The notes beneath the pieces are model-generated. The model ran no database searches and was not told the DNA's origin. It saw only the letters and a list, made by a program, of their open reading frames with translations. Shown piece by piece: positions 22,866 through 33,766 of a DNA stretch of 64,000 bases. The DNA comes from Saposhnikovia divaricata (Eukaryota > Streptophyta > Magnoliopsida > Apiales > Apiaceae), in assembly GCA_036435485.1 (NCBI GenBank), contig CM071597.1:171846147-171910146 (forward strand), in the 5' to 3' direction. How positions within the stretch are numbered: the first letter of the stretch is position 1; every line of letters begins with the position of its first letter. Made by a program: the position numbers and the translations under genes.

Positions 22866-23402
22866 AGTTTAACAGTTGCTGCTACTGGCTCTCTTGCATC
22901 TTACCTTGACCAGTTAACATATATGTACTTGAGGATTTGAAATACTGAAAATATGGAAGACTCAGATTATGATTCTACACAAAATTTATTGCTTGTGCAT
23001 GGTACTGTCCATATAATCGTGACAACTGATTAATGTCCAAAAGTTTCTTCCTAAAACTTGATCATCCAAAACAATTGTAAGCTTCTTAGTTATCCCAAAT
23101 GTGGTACTGTGAGCGCATCTCTGATAGTAGTACCAGAAAGAATGTCATGTGCCTTTGGCTCTTTCTACTGGTTCTTCGTTATTGTGTTGTTGCCAACAAA
23201 GATCATTATTTTTGGCATTCTTGTTGAATATTTAGATATATAATAAGTAATGTGTGGGAATGTAGTTAAGTTCTGGAGCTGTCAACTATAGGAACCTAAA
23301 GTATTTTTTTTTTTTGCTAAATAGGAACCTAAAGTATTTATATGACCTTAATTAAAAAACAAATACAAATATTAGCTTTTTTGATAATTTGTTGAATATT
23401 GG
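22866..23402. repeat. Second copy of the SKA1 downstream segment
   Basis: It matches 8706-9238. Here the SKA1-like exon 9 is interrupted at 16150 and the matching flank resumes only at 22866. About 6.7 kb, including the inverted duplication, therefore replaces about 0.85 kb of the original 3' region. Confidence 0.85.
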
Positions 23403-24471
23403 CACAGAACGTTGCATATGCTCTGAAATGAACACTTAGTTACTGAAATGTAAGTGCAGGCACACAATATCTTTTTATTCTATTGACTTAGCCTTGCATT
23501 GCGTATAGTCTCTGGATTTAGTTGTGTATCCAAATTAGTATAGATGCGTGAAGAAAAGAATATATCTTCTTCTGTGTATGTGCTGAAGGTTTGGACTGCA
23601 AGTTCGTACCTGACAGTTTTTTACATATTTTTAGGGTACATACACATTGTTCAAGTTCCCTCTTACTAACTGAAATATTATTTTTTTGCTTAAGATCTCA
23701 AATAAATGTTCGTAAAGGTTGGAATTAGATTCACTAAAAACCAAATTAAGGCTGTGGTCTACCAAATTTTTTAAATAAGCTGCTGTTGATTCTACACAGA
23801 CCGTAAAATAGATTTTAGAAAATAATCAGAATTTATACTTGGGTAGGATCTACATGCAAATTTAATCTAATTTCTTGAATTTGTTAGTTTAGACGGTCTG
23901 ACTTTAGGTTCTGGCATAAATAACACTTTCTGTTGTGGTTTAGCTTTATGTTTTGGTCATCTGATCAAATGGTTTGTTCATTTGCATTGTTTTACGGGAT
24001 AATCTGGCAATAGTACTTAGCCTTTTTGATGCTATTAGTTTAACGATTAAACCGTGCTAATGGTACTGCCATTTTGATGCTATTAATTCAATGATTAAAC
24101 TGTGCTAACGGTACCTCTTCAGGTCTTAAAACATTTGTGGACCTATTATTCTTATCATGTTTGTGGTCTTATCGATTATTTTGCCTAAAATTACTCGTCT
24201 TGACGACAGGTATGAAGGAATGCAGCAAATGTATCTTGTTTCTTCAGTTTAGGTCTTTTCCCCAGTAGGGGAATATCTGTGGATGATATACGTCTTTGAC
24301 ATGGACCAACTCTGCGGTGTTCAACCAATACACAGCCACACGTACTAAGAGCTATCTGGCTCTGTAAATACTACAATAACCTTTCATTTGTTTTCATCAT
24401 ATAATTATTTGCACATTTCAAAGTAGCCTTGTAATTTGCTGCATCTACATATGATTACAAACTCCTAAAAC
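23403..24471. other. No gene recognised
   Basis: This A+T-rich intergenic DNA lacks convincing ORFs or terminal repeats. Two similar phrases near 24030-24050 and 24075-24110 (GCTATTA-TT-AA-GATTAAAC-GTGCTAA) suggest a small local duplication. Confidence 0.4.
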
Positions 24472-24797
24472 ATGAGTACAATGACTCCCTCACGTACTAC
24501 ATTCATATATCTTTTCAACATTCTCTTCTTTACCCTAACACAAGGACAATTTTTGGGTTCAAGTCCTAGTCCTCTTCTAATCTCAATTGCAGCGACCGCC
24601 GCGTAAATCCCATAGGTCTAGGAGCCTGCGGGGTTGTGGTAAGTGGTGGTGTGGTTCCTTTTGCCATTCGTCTTTGCTGTAGCACATTGAAGTCCCTTAC
24701 TAACGAAGATATTTCTGCTTGCCTATGCAAGGTCATTAAGGCAGATTCTCTGAGCATTAGGAATATGAAAGTTCAAACTGCATGTAGCAATGTATAA
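24472..24797 (+). pseudogene. LTP/HyPRP-like secreted cysteine-rich protein gene, frameshifted
   Basis: The ATG at 24472 opens a hydrophobic signal-like start (RTTFIYLFNILFFTLTQGQ). In a different frame, from about 24578, a mature domain of the plant lipid-transfer/hydrophobic-seed-protein type follows: C...VNPIGLGACGVVV, RLCCSTLKSL, ACLCKVIKADSL and TACSNV, ending at TAA 24795-24797. The C, C, CC, CxC, C order fits the eight-cysteine fold; the eighth Cys is absent. Joining the signal to the domain needs one frame change in the CCTCTTCT region, and both frames meet stops otherwise. I infer a pseudogene or a consensus error. Such proteins are normally secreted to the cell wall. A paralogue lies at 26392-26965. 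Confidence 0.65.
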
Positions 24798-25408
24798 TGA
24801 TGTAATTTACCACTGCATATCTTAGAGTACTCAAGTTTTTTAATGATCGAATAAGAGGGTCTTGTATCCATCATGTATTCGTTAAAGTCTAATAAACAGG
24901 GTTTGATTAACAAAATACGAGCTTCTTTGTTAGCAAATGCCATCAAGTATATGTTATGTAAATTTAGATTCTTCTTCCTCTTCATTTCTTGCATCCTTAT
25001 TCAGCTTGAGGCAATGGAAAATATCAAAATATAAATACTTGAACAGAACAGTAACACAAACTTTCAGGTTCTTGTAAATGAATATGAACTGAGAACTATG
25101 TTATATTGTAACAATTCACCAAATTACACATTAAGAATTGAAATGTTTAGTGGTTGGACTAATGTAATGATTAATATATATAAAAAAACTACAACTAGAA
25201 CACTTGTGATCTAAAGTTGATCTGTAACACTCTGATGATCAAGTATAGTACAGATACAAGAACCAAAATTTGCGGAGATGCACAACATAAAAAACTACAA
25301 AACATCAAGTATTCCAGTAGATCAATACATAAAAAACGGTCACCTAATGTTTCCAACGCAAATCAGCAAAGCAACGCTATATATAAAGAGAAAAAGGATC
25401 CTGAGATT
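24798..25408. other. Spacer between the two LTP/HyPRP-like genes
   Basis: No gene is seen. ATCAAGTATTCCAGTAGATC at about 25308-25327 recurs at about 26328-26347, in front of the second paralogue, suggesting shared promoter sequence from a local duplication. Confidence 0.45.
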
Positions 25409-26132
25409 TAGGGGTGTTCACGGTTTGACCAACCCGATCAATTCGATCCAAATCGGGTACTTTTCGGCCGATTCAAACCGATTTTTTCCAACTCGATGTA
25501 TACTCGGATTGAAAAAACGTCAACCCGATTTTAATGGGTTGGATATGGGTTTCGATTTTTAAAATTCGATCCAATCCAACCCGATCCGATTAAAAATAAG
25601 ATAATTAAAATATATAAGCCCAATCCATTAAACATTAGTATTAGTATTAGTCCAGTCCAGTAGTCCACTATAGTCTGACTCCGGAGTCCGGTCCATTACA
25701 ATTTACCCTATCAAAGTATCATGCATTACAAATACACTAATTTGTATGATTGATTCATCTATGTTATGATTCAGTTCAAATTTAAAGACTATGTGTAGTG
25801 TTTAATCAATTTCTTTTTATGTCTAAAATTCAGAATTTCAGATATTTAAGACCTATGCTATTTGTGTTGCATGAATGATTGTAATATTTTGTTGAGCTAT
25901 TTCCGATTTGTTTTGAACTCTCATTTTCAGTTTTATTTTTTTGATAAAAATTTATTTATATATTTACTAACCCGATCAATCCGATCCAAACCGATCCAAA
26001 CCGAAATACATTAAATGGGTTGGTTTACAAATTCTATTTTTATGGGTTGGGTTGAAAATTTTTTAAACCGATTAAATTGGGTTGGTCATAAAATCCTTCC
26101 AACCTGCCTAACTCGATCCTTGAACACCCCTA
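25409..26132. mobile_element. Non-autonomous hAT-type element
   Basis: The element is 724 bp, with TAGGGGTGTTCA on the left and TGAACACCCCTA on the right. The flanks CTGAGATT (25401-25408) and CTTCGATT (26133-26140) agree at 6 of 8 positions, consistent with an old 8-bp hAT target duplication. Subterminal regions are rich in CCGATCCAA/TTGGGTTGG repeats. No transposase is encoded. Confidence 0.8.
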
Positions 26133-26391
26133 CTTCGATTCATCTCAGGGTACTTTTCCTGAGATATTTAAAAAATATACTTTAAATTTGATTGGGCCCT
26201 CAAGACTAATTAAAAAATTCTGATTTTACAAAAATGCCCATCCCATATTTACATATTAATTCCATGTATCTCAAGGAAGTTACCTGAATCTCAGCCTCCC
26301 TAATCTCATATATAAATGTCACCACCATCAAGTATTCCAGTAGATCAATACATACACAATCAAATGTTAAAATTCTTCAAACATCAGAGCT

Positions 26392-26965
26392 ATGGCCTCT
26401 TCATCTACCACTCTTTTCCTAATATTCAACACTCTTTTTCAGCCTAACACAATGCCAGGAGACAACACCAAGTCCAGCCATGAATTCAACCGTTAGTCCT
26501 CCTCCAGCCATGAATAGGGAAACTAGTCCTCCTCCAGCCATGAATTCGACCACTAGCAGTCCTCCTCCAGGTCTTGATTGCAGTGGTTGTCGCGTAAATC
26601 CCATAGGTCTAGCATCGTGTGGAGTTGTTATAAGTGGTGGTGTGGCGCCTCCAATTGTTCGTCTCTGCTGTAGAGCATTGCAATCCCTTACAAGAGAAGA
26701 AGGCATTGCTTGCCTTTACAATGTAATTAATCGAAGCGCCTTTGATACCGGGAACTTCGATATTAGAGGTGCCGTGGACAAAGTCTTGAACATATGCAGC
26801 AATAGTATTGAGGAGAGCTTCCCAATGTATGTCTCACAATTAGTCAAAAAGCTAAATAAAGTCTCCAAGCCACTAGGTACTGCTCGACATATACCAGAAT
26901 ATGTAGTACTTATTGTTGAAACGTTTAATACACTATATAATTGTAATGTAAGAAGCACATTTTAG
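26392..26965 (+). pseudogene. HyPRP-like proline-rich, LTP-domain protein gene, frame-disrupted
   Basis: The ATG at 26392 gives a signal-like start (MASSSTTLFLIFNT), but that frame stops after about 34 codons. The main frame (usable ATG at 26480) encodes about 161 residues: a proline-rich part with the unit SPPPAMN repeated about four times, then CSGCRVNPIGLASCGVVISG, RLCCRALQSL and ACLYNVINRS, then a tail with NICSN and a non-canonical C-terminus of about 60 residues. Proline-rich plus eight-cysteine layout is the hybrid proline-rich protein plan, usually cell-wall or membrane-associated. One Cys of the CxC pair is Tyr. The signal region is two bases shorter than in the paralogue at 24472, which throws it out of frame. 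Either a pseudogene or a protein that has lost secretion. Confidence 0.6.
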
Positions 26966-27276
26966 TTTGATGTGGAGGTTCGAAATGGTAAGCTGACTGG
27001 CCGTCCTAGCTGGCAAGGGTCTGCTCAATATGACAATGTAGCAGCTGTCAAATTGTGGTGTGGAGTAGTACTATTATTGTAGGGGCAACCTAGTCTTTTC
27101 ATTCCAAGTTAGTTAGGGGTGCTATGATGTATGGACAAGAATAAAAGGGTATCAGCATGTACAAGACAATTTGAATGATTGAATGCATATCTTTTTATGC
27201 AAGTTTTAGTCATTGCTTTTCTCTCTCTCTTTTGTGAATATGCAATTGGCTTTCTGTGTCTGAGTTTTACTCTTTA
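26966..27276 (+). mobile_element. Probable 5' LTR remnant of copia element A
   Basis: This lies directly before a primer-binding site at 27277 and has LTR-like text (CT-rich, then TTTTACTCTTTA). The left boundary could not be identified and the canonical CA end is not seen, so the extent is approximate. Confidence 0.35.
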
Positions 27277-27287
27277 TGGTATCAGAG
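27277..27287 (+). other. Primer-binding site of copia element A (initiator tRNA-Met)
   Basis: TGGTATCAGAG is complementary to the 3' end of plant initiator tRNA-Met and is the usual start of the copia internal region. The gag ATG follows at 27448. Confidence 0.7.
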
Positions 27288-27447
27288 TTGCTGTTGCTTT
27301 CATAGAGAAAATAGAAATAGCCTTTTCTAGTGACCTTGCAGATACGCATTACTTCTTTCCCTGTTGTCATTATTCAGTCTAGAGTGTGTCTTCTTGAGTC
27401 GACTTTTCTTGATTTAGATCTAGATTCTTTTGTCTTTAGTCTTAATC

Positions 27448-28064
27448 ATGGCCAATGGAAGTCGATTCACGTTTGCAGATATGAAAAACCCGCTGTTCTT
27501 GCACCCCTCTGATGGTCCTACATCCATTTGTGTACCAAAACTTCAAGGAGTTGCAGATTACAGAGCTTGGAGAAGGTCGATGGAGATACAGCTGGCTGCA
27601 AAGAGGAAACTGGGTTTTGTGGATGGATCTGTGACAGAAAGCACGACTGATACAACAGATTCGTCTCAATGGGAGACGTGCAACAATGTGGTAATCTATT
27701 GGCTTCATAACAATATTTCTGATGCTGTTAAAGGTCTGTTTTGTTTATTAATCTGGCGAGTGAGGTGTGGAAACAACTAGAACGCAGATTTATGTTAACA
27801 AATGGGGCCAGAAAGTATAAGCTCAGTAAGGATTTGTTTAGTTTGAAGCAAAATGAGATGTCTATAACTGATTATTACACAACCATGAGTAGTTTATGGG
27901 AAGAAATAGAATCCATGACTATTTTGCCTGGTGTCACAACTGTTAATGAAGAAATCACTGCTCTTTTAAAGGCCATCAAAACTATGAAAGAAGAAGCTCG
28001 TTTGTTTCAGTTTTTAAATGGCCATGATGAGGTGTACGGTGCTCAAAGAAGCCAACTGAAAGGA
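27448..28064 (+). pseudogene. gag: Copia gag remnant (element A), frameshifted and cut off
   Basis: It starts MANGSRFTFADMKNP and has copia capsid motifs (YRAWRRSMEIQLAAKRKLGF, then VWKQLERRF, KLSKDLFSLKQNEMSITDYY and QFLNGHDEVYGAQRSQL). The frame changes at about 27734-27740, where one base is missing after AAAGG. Similarity stops abruptly after AQRSQL at about 28060, where an unrelated LTR-like sequence starts. No zinc knuckle, protease or pol remains. The gag would form the particle in which reverse transcription occurs; this copy cannot. Confidence 0.8.
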
Positions 28065-29548
28065 TGTCTTCGATATATTATTTATTTTCGTATTTGTACG
28101 ATTTAACATAAAATTTAATTACACTTAGTTATCCTCTCCACTAGGTCATTAATTTAATTGATTCCGTCAAAAGTCAAAAGTCAACTCTAGCAAAATTTAT
28201 CTTCCTACTTATAAGAGATATTCCATTATTGCGAAAAATCAAATTATATATTTTATGGAATATATCTCTAAGGCAATAAAGATCGAAAAAGAAATACCGA
28301 GATGTGATATTTTTTAGATCATCTTTGCAACATTGATAAGGCGACAAGCTCAAACAAAGAATATTCGAGGTTTAATATTCTTTAGAGATCTCGTGCTACA
28401 TTTTAAAACGATCAGTTTTTATTTAAAAATATCCTACCTTAGCACTCAAAATGTTTTCATCATCAAGAGTATTAATATTCAATGGTAGAATATTAACACT
28501 TATTTTTTTCTCGTGCCAGCAATATTTAAAGTAATTTTTCTCCCACTTCTTAAATTTATTCTAATTTCGGAAAAAATTATTTTAATCATTTAAAAATATT
28601 TTCTACACTCTCAAAATATTTTATATATTATGAAATATATTTTAAGTATCTATTCTAGTCAAAATATTGGTCAAAATATGTATCTGTTTCATGGAAAGAC
28701 CAATCGTATTTTATTCGGAACCGAAAGCTGATTTAATCGTATTAAATCCAAATAAAATACTTCCTCTTGCTAGAATGACTTGAAACTTGAGATGGGTCAC
28801 TTAAATGCTATTTTCTATGCATTGTAAAAGTTTCGTAATTTTTCGAGAATTTTGGTCCGGGCACGAAAATCGAGACAGTGGGTCCACAGTTGACCACCTT
28901 TGACCAAATCAACTTTAACCAAAATTGACCAAACTTTCCAGAATTTCATTTTATAATATTCCTAAGTGCTCCATAATTTCAGAATTATTTATTGGAAATT
29001 TTCGTATTTTTCGGGTATTTAATTAACGATACATGTTACGTATTTAATCGTTAATTGGTACAAGTCCGATACTATATAAAACACAGCTGGTTTCTAATAC
29101 CAAAACCACTTCAAAGAAACACAAAACTACTACCAACTAACACATACCACTTTCCACCGTATCAATCCACATCTTTTCAATCTCAACCACTCATTTTTCC
29201 TCCAATCTCAACCATTCCTTTCACCTAACTCCTCCTATAAATAAACCCCCTCACACACCCATTTCCACTAAGCTAAAGAGCCAAAGAATTACTTCTTCTC
29301 AAAAACCTTCTCTCTCTTCAATATATCTTCATATATTCAAGGTTTTTGATTATACAAGCTTAGTTTCTTCAACCAAGCTCTCTCCCACCAAGCAATCTCC
29401 TCTACCACTACTTTCCGGCCTCCCGAAGGGCTGCCCAAGTTCAACCAACGTGCCAAAATCCGGCCGAATCTCTGACGAATTTTTTCGGTGAACTTTTCCG
29501 GCAAACTTTCCGATCATCTTCAAAAGTGGTAACATTTCATCTTTTATG
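28065..29548 (+). mobile_element. Probable LTR (element B), interrupted by element C
   Basis: It starts TGTCTTCGATATATT immediately after the broken gag, with AAGGA before it as a candidate target site. It carries phrases common in long gypsy LTRs (GTCAAAAGTCAAAAGTCAAC, TGGTCCGGGCACGAAAATCG), TATA boxes at 29073-29080 and near 29235, and a CT-rich leader-like end. It is cut at 29548 by the start of element C. The other end is not in the window, so type and target duplication cannot be confirmed. Confidence 0.5.
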
Positions 29549-30018
29549 TGTTGGAAAATATGACTAAAACAGCAACATAGAGGCAGTTATATATCGTATT
29601 TAACAAGTCAAGGCCAAGCAGACAATCAACGAAACAAAACACAATGGTATAAAGCATGCATATCAGTAACCGTAAGAACGAAGGAAAGACAAAAATCATA
29701 CTAGTAGCCACAGCTATATCAGTATATCAAACAAGTAAGAAAACCGGCTGAGTCGTCAGGATTTGCTCGAAGTCCTGACTGCTCTTGAAGAGATAATTGC
29801 CCCCACTTACACTGTGTCGGGATGCTTGCAACACCTCTCCCAGGATAAAACAGCTCCGAGTAATATGATCACAGCAACCAGAATACTTAACTTCGACTGG
29901 CACCTCAGTCGCCGGAAAAACCCACAAGCAGAGAAGCTACGACAGGAAGGGAATATAGAGTGTAGTGAGGAGAAGAGAATGTAGGGTGTGGTACACTAAA
30001 ATCAGCAGCTTAGCTCTC

Positions 30019-30026
30019 TATTTATA
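30019..30026 (-). promoter_or_regulatory. TATA box of element C LTR promoter
   Basis: TATAAATA on the minus strand (TATTTATA on plus), about 715 bp from the LTR start in the transcribed direction and followed by AGAGAGCTAAG. It is the best promoter candidate in this LTR. Confidence 0.6.
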
Positions 30027-30289
30027 GGAGAGGCCAAACGTAACTGATACCACCCTCATTAATATTGTAACCCCCATTCCATTTAATAATAATGAAACGG
30101 TCGATTTAATATAATCAAAACGGCTGTAACAGCTGATTTTCAATTAAATAAATCGTAAAAGTTACGTATATATATTATCAACACATATCAGTTTCTATTT
30201 AAATTAATACGAATTCCAAGTACTGATCCCAATTAATATATATATTTATTATAATTAAAATATTATTTAAACACATAAATAAAATCCCT

Positions 30290-30420
30290 CGCCCAGGTCG
30301 CCTCGCGTACGCGAGACGCCGAGACATTCGCCCTTCGACCGAGCCGACCCGAGTTGAGTCGAGACGTGACGTGACGTGGCGTGGTGAGGCGGGCGGCGGC
30401 GGCGCGCGCGCGCGTGTTTG
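30290..30420. promoter_or_regulatory. G+C-rich, ACGT-motif block in the U3 of element C
   Basis: In otherwise A+T-rich DNA this block holds GACGTGACGTGACGTGGCG followed by GGCGGCGGCGCGCGCGCG. Repeated TGACG and ACGT cores are known targets of plant TGA and other bZIP factors. It lies upstream of the minus-strand TATA box. Open frames here are by-products of G+C content. Confidence 0.5.
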
Positions 30421-30739
30421 TACGCGTGAAGCACACAGTAACACCATGCACCATCATACACTTTAGTAGTTGTACACTACCCATGTGTGTGATTCTATAT
30501 AAAGCCAACAACCCCTTTTATTTATTTCAATGTTGGACAAATACACATTCTCATTTTCAAGCTCTTTCAAGCTACCAACTTCAACTCCATTTCTATATGG
30601 ATTTCACTAAGAAAATTACTTAGACCCATATATGAAAATTTAAGTCCTCATAGCAAGGAACAATTTCCAATCGTTAAAGTCCGGAATTAATATCAAGAAC
30701 ATATAAAATATATGCTCTAAAAACTCCCATTTTCTAACA

Positions 30740-30754
30740 ATCCCCCACAAATCC
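30740..30754 (-). other. Polypurine tract of element C
   Basis: ATCCCCCACAAATCC on plus reads as GGATTTGTGGGGGAT on minus, directly before the 3' LTR. This is the plus-strand primer site for reverse transcription. Confidence 0.8.
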
Positions 30755-31220
30755 ATACAGAAATGCTTCAGGTTTTTTTTCCATCATGACTTGTTTTTCA
30801 GAGTCGGTACCCTTTCAGGTTTGAACCCTCCTGAGTCCCCTACTTCGATGGCTACCGGATTCAGATGGAATGTTTCACCTTGAATCTTAATCCGTTTGGT
30901 GTAACCATGTTCCATAGACGACGACAAGTCAAAGGCTATGGTGCCAATCTACGGCTTTGAGACATTAATGGTCTTGTCTCGATCCTGTTCGTCGAATGCT
31001 TCGAGGAATAACCCTTTCCTCTAATTGCGACCATACAATTACATTCGCTTAGCTGGGCATCTCCAGAGATGTACTGCTACCATCTCGTCGAATGACTTGA
31101 CCCCATTCAGAGTTATAATAACTCTTGCTTACTAGCAGCGTCAGTACCTTCTAGGTTTACAGGGGATAGACTCAGATACAACATTATCATCTATGTAGCA
31201 AAGGTACTACCAATTCATCC
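30755..31220 (-). other. 3' untranslated region of element C
   Basis: Non-coding sequence between the RNase H stop codon and the polypurine tract. No ORF is seen. Confidence 0.6.
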
Positions 31221-32009
31221 TTACAGCTTGTTATTACCACATTGAATACACTTCAAGGGATCTCCTCTCATGTGTAGGGTTCCCACTGATGATGAACTAT
31301 TATGGGTTGACAGCCCCATCCCCAACCTTGACTTAAGGACCACTGCAGGTTCCAGTCCTTTAGTCAAAGGATCAGCTATATTATTCTGAGTTCCTATGAA
31401 CTCTACAGCTATAATCCTATCAGACACTAAACCCCTTATAGACTTTAGTCTAACTTGGATGTGCCTCTTTGTCTTAGCATTATACTTTTTACTGCTAATC
31501 TTGTCGATAGTTGTTTTACTATCACAATGAATAGCAATCGCAGGAAGCGGTCTACTTACTACAGGTATCACCGACATAAGTCCGTGTAACCATTCAGCCT
31601 CCGTCCCCGTGGCATCAAATGCACACAACTCAGCCTCAAAAGTAGACCGAGTTACTATAGTCTGTTTGGTCGACTTCCAGGATATTGCTCCACCTACTAA
31701 GGTGAACACGTATCCAGTCACTCCATTGGAACCAGACTTCTTAGCTATCCAACTTGCATCACTGTACCCCTCAAGTACACCAGGAAATCTCCTATAGTGT
31801 AAACTAAGGTACATTGTGCCTTTTAGATATCTAAGTACTCTATCAAGAGCATCCCAATGAGTTCTGTTTGGACAGCTTGTATATCTAGCCAACTTAGACA
31901 CAGAGTATGAAATATCTGGTCTAGTACAGTTAGCAAGATACTGCAAGCTCCCTATAATATGAGAATACCTTAACTGAGACACAGGTACTCCTGAAGTATT
32001 CTTAACAAG
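31221..32009 (-). pseudogene. pol: Element C pol: end of RT and RNase H
   Basis: The minus-strand frame reads GVPVSQLRYSHIIGSLQYL (end of RT), then HWDALDRVLRYLKGT, and RNase H motifs YSDASWI, STFEAEL, HCDSKTTID and ADPLTKGL before a stop at 31221. Upstream it is broken at 32009 by element D. Joined across that insertion it continues the frame at 46624. RNase H residues look preserved, but the RT is defective. Confidence 0.85.
32005..32009. other. Target-site duplication of element D, left copy
   Basis: ACAAG here is repeated at 46624-46628. Removing element D and one copy restores the reading frame of element C across VALV and KNTSGVP. Confidence 0.95.
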
Positions 32010-32580
32010 TGAAAGGCAGAGTGTGTAAACTTGTAACACTATAACTAATGTAACTCAAACTAAAGGAAAAGATACTTAACCAGAAGACAATCAAGAACAA
32101 GAAGTCACAAGAAATCAACACTAAATGAAGACAAGGTAATTGATACAACTCAACATGTTAACTATGATCAAGCCAAGAAGAAATCATTGAGAGAAGTTCA
32201 AGTCAAAGTTGTTCATGCCTCAGTGATTTGAAAAGCCAAGAATCAAGATCATAACTATCAGTATCAATAAGACTAATTGATTTCAAGTGAACAAGAAGGA
32301 AAGCAAATATTGGAAAGCCACAATTCTAATTGGGTATGGTAATTTATTCAAGAAGCAAAAACCCTATCAAGACTAGTCACTTATGAACCAGACCGTTGCA
32401 TCAAGTGTCAGGACATTGATAGCAAGTTTATGTCAGTAATAAAGATCCATATTCAAGAGCTTAGTGAAGAACAAAGAAGACATGAAGATATCACAAGTTC
32501 AAGATGTGCATTGAAGTTTCAAGTTGAAGACCAGAATATTTTCTAAGTACTAAATATTCTAGATGACCAAGTAGAAGTTT

Positions 32581-32647
32581 CTAAGTAGAAGTTCTACTTA
32601 GAAATTCGAGATGGCTAAGTAGAAATTCTCAAGTAGAAGTTCTACTT
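32581..32647. promoter_or_regulatory. Palindromic motifs in the U3 of element D
   Basis: CTAAGTAGAAGTTCTACTTAG (32581-32601) is a perfect inverted repeat around a central G, with its first 20 bases CTAAGTAGAAGTTCTACTTA. A shorter one, AAGTAGAAGTTCTACTT, is at 32631-32647. They lie about 140-210 bp upstream of the TATA box. Multi-copy palindromes in the LTR are a known Sirevirus feature and probably bind a regulator. Confidence 0.65.
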
Positions 32648-32788
32648 AGAGTGCAGCTTCAACATGACACATGGCATCTTCTGATCGGCAGATTTCCAAG
32701 CTTTCAAGATAAGGCAAGATTTATGTGGACATCATTGGGCCACGTATATCTTAGTCTTTGAAGTCTACAGGACATAGATTACATGTAG

Positions 32789-32796
32789 TATAAATA
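32789..32796 (+). promoter_or_regulatory. TATA box of element D 5' LTR
   Basis: TATAAATA at LTR position 780, repeated at the same LTR position in the 3' LTR (46347-46354). It probably drives the genomic transcript. Confidence 0.7.
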
Positions 32797-33067
32797 GAAG
32801 TACTTGTGTAATGTTTTTAGTTAGTGAGCAATTCTTGAGAAAAACACAAGAGAAAAAGAGAGAGTGCATTCACAGAGCTTAGTATCATTCACTTCTCTCT
32901 GAACTTTTGTTATACTTTGTAATGAATGTTGTAGCAACCATTTCAAGTTATATATAAGACATATATTCCTTGAATCTGTGTGTTCATTTATTGCATCGTA
33001 TTTATTGCTTCTCATATTCGAAAAGTTGTATTCACCCCCCCTCTACAACACATTTGGACCTAACAAT

Positions 33068-33079
33068 TGGTATCAGAGC
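33068..33079 (+). other. Primer-binding site of element D (initiator tRNA-Met)
   Basis: TGGTATCAGAGC begins two bases after the LTR end and matches the copia consensus site for initiator tRNA-Met priming. Confidence 0.9.
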
Positions 33080-33589
33080 TATATGTTTAACATACAAAAC
33101 ATAGATCCTTGTGTTGAGTAGAAGAATCGTGAGTTTTCATTTTCTAGATCTACTTTTCATTTTCTTGAAAAGTGTGCCTTAAATCGTTTCTATTGAAAAC
33201 TCATCTGAAAAATTATTTAAATACTCCAGGTGTGATTATTTAGCTTGGATGTACTTTAATTAATTTTTGTGAATTAATCTGGGTACTTTCATATTTGGTG
33301 TTCTTGAGTGTTCATCATCTGTTCTTATCAAAGAAGACAACCCAACAACTTTTTGATCTCCTTTTCAAACAGAAAAATAGTAAAAGAATAAAAAGGTGTT
33401 TTTGGACTTTGTGATTTGCATTATTCACGGCCGAAAGTGAAACAAGACATACTCAGTACCTAGCACGTGGGTTAGGTGGGTTAGGTGAGTAAAGCATTCA
33501 AAGTCAAAAGGTGTTAAAGAGATAATATTGTTTATTCAATATTAAAGTAACCTGCAGAAAAATTATTCTAAGGACAAAAGTTCTACATA

Positions 33590-33730
33590 GAATTTCTACT
33601 TGAGAATTTCTACATAGAATTTCGACTTGGACAATTTCTACTTGGTGAATTTCGACTTGAGCAAAATTTCTACTTAGTGAAATTTCGACTTAGGCAAAAG
33701 TTCTACGTAAATATTCTACATAGCCTAGTC
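33590..33730. repeat. Short imperfect repeats in the leader of element D
   Basis: The phrases TTTCTACTTGAGAA, ATTTCGACTTGGAC, TTTCTACTTAGTG and TTTCGACTTAGGC recur about every 20-25 bases just before gag. They resemble the half-sites of the LTR palindromes (TTCTACTTAG). Confidence 0.6.
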
Positions 33731-33766
33731 TTGGGTACTTAGAAACTTTTAGTGACCAGAATTGAA

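Larger units (their letters stand above)
29549..30739 (-). mobile_element. 3' LTR of element C, 1191 bp
   Basis: The plus-strand ends are TGTTGGAAAATA and ATTTTCTAACA, an imperfect terminal inverted repeat with TG..CA. On the minus strand the LTR starts TGTTAGAAAAT right after the polypurine tract at 30740-30754. A minus-strand TATA box TATAAATA lies at 30019-30026. The sequence upstream of it on that strand includes a short G+C-rich block (30290-30420) full of ACGT and TGACG motifs. TTATG at 29544-29548 is the candidate target site; its partner is outside the window. Confidence 0.85.
32010..33065 (+). mobile_element. 5' LTR of element D
   Basis: 1056 bp from TGAAAGGCAGAG to CCTAACA, followed by ATTGGTATCAGAGC. 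It contains two near-perfect palindromes at 32581-32601 and 32631-32647, a TATA box at 32789-32796 and a CT-rich 3' end (CACCCCCCCTCTACAAC). It is paired with 45568-46623. Confidence 0.95.

Noticed and set aside
30199..30623. Overlapping open frames with Arg/Ala-rich products on both strands
   Set aside because: They are produced by the G+C-rich block in the element C LTR, which lacks stop codons.
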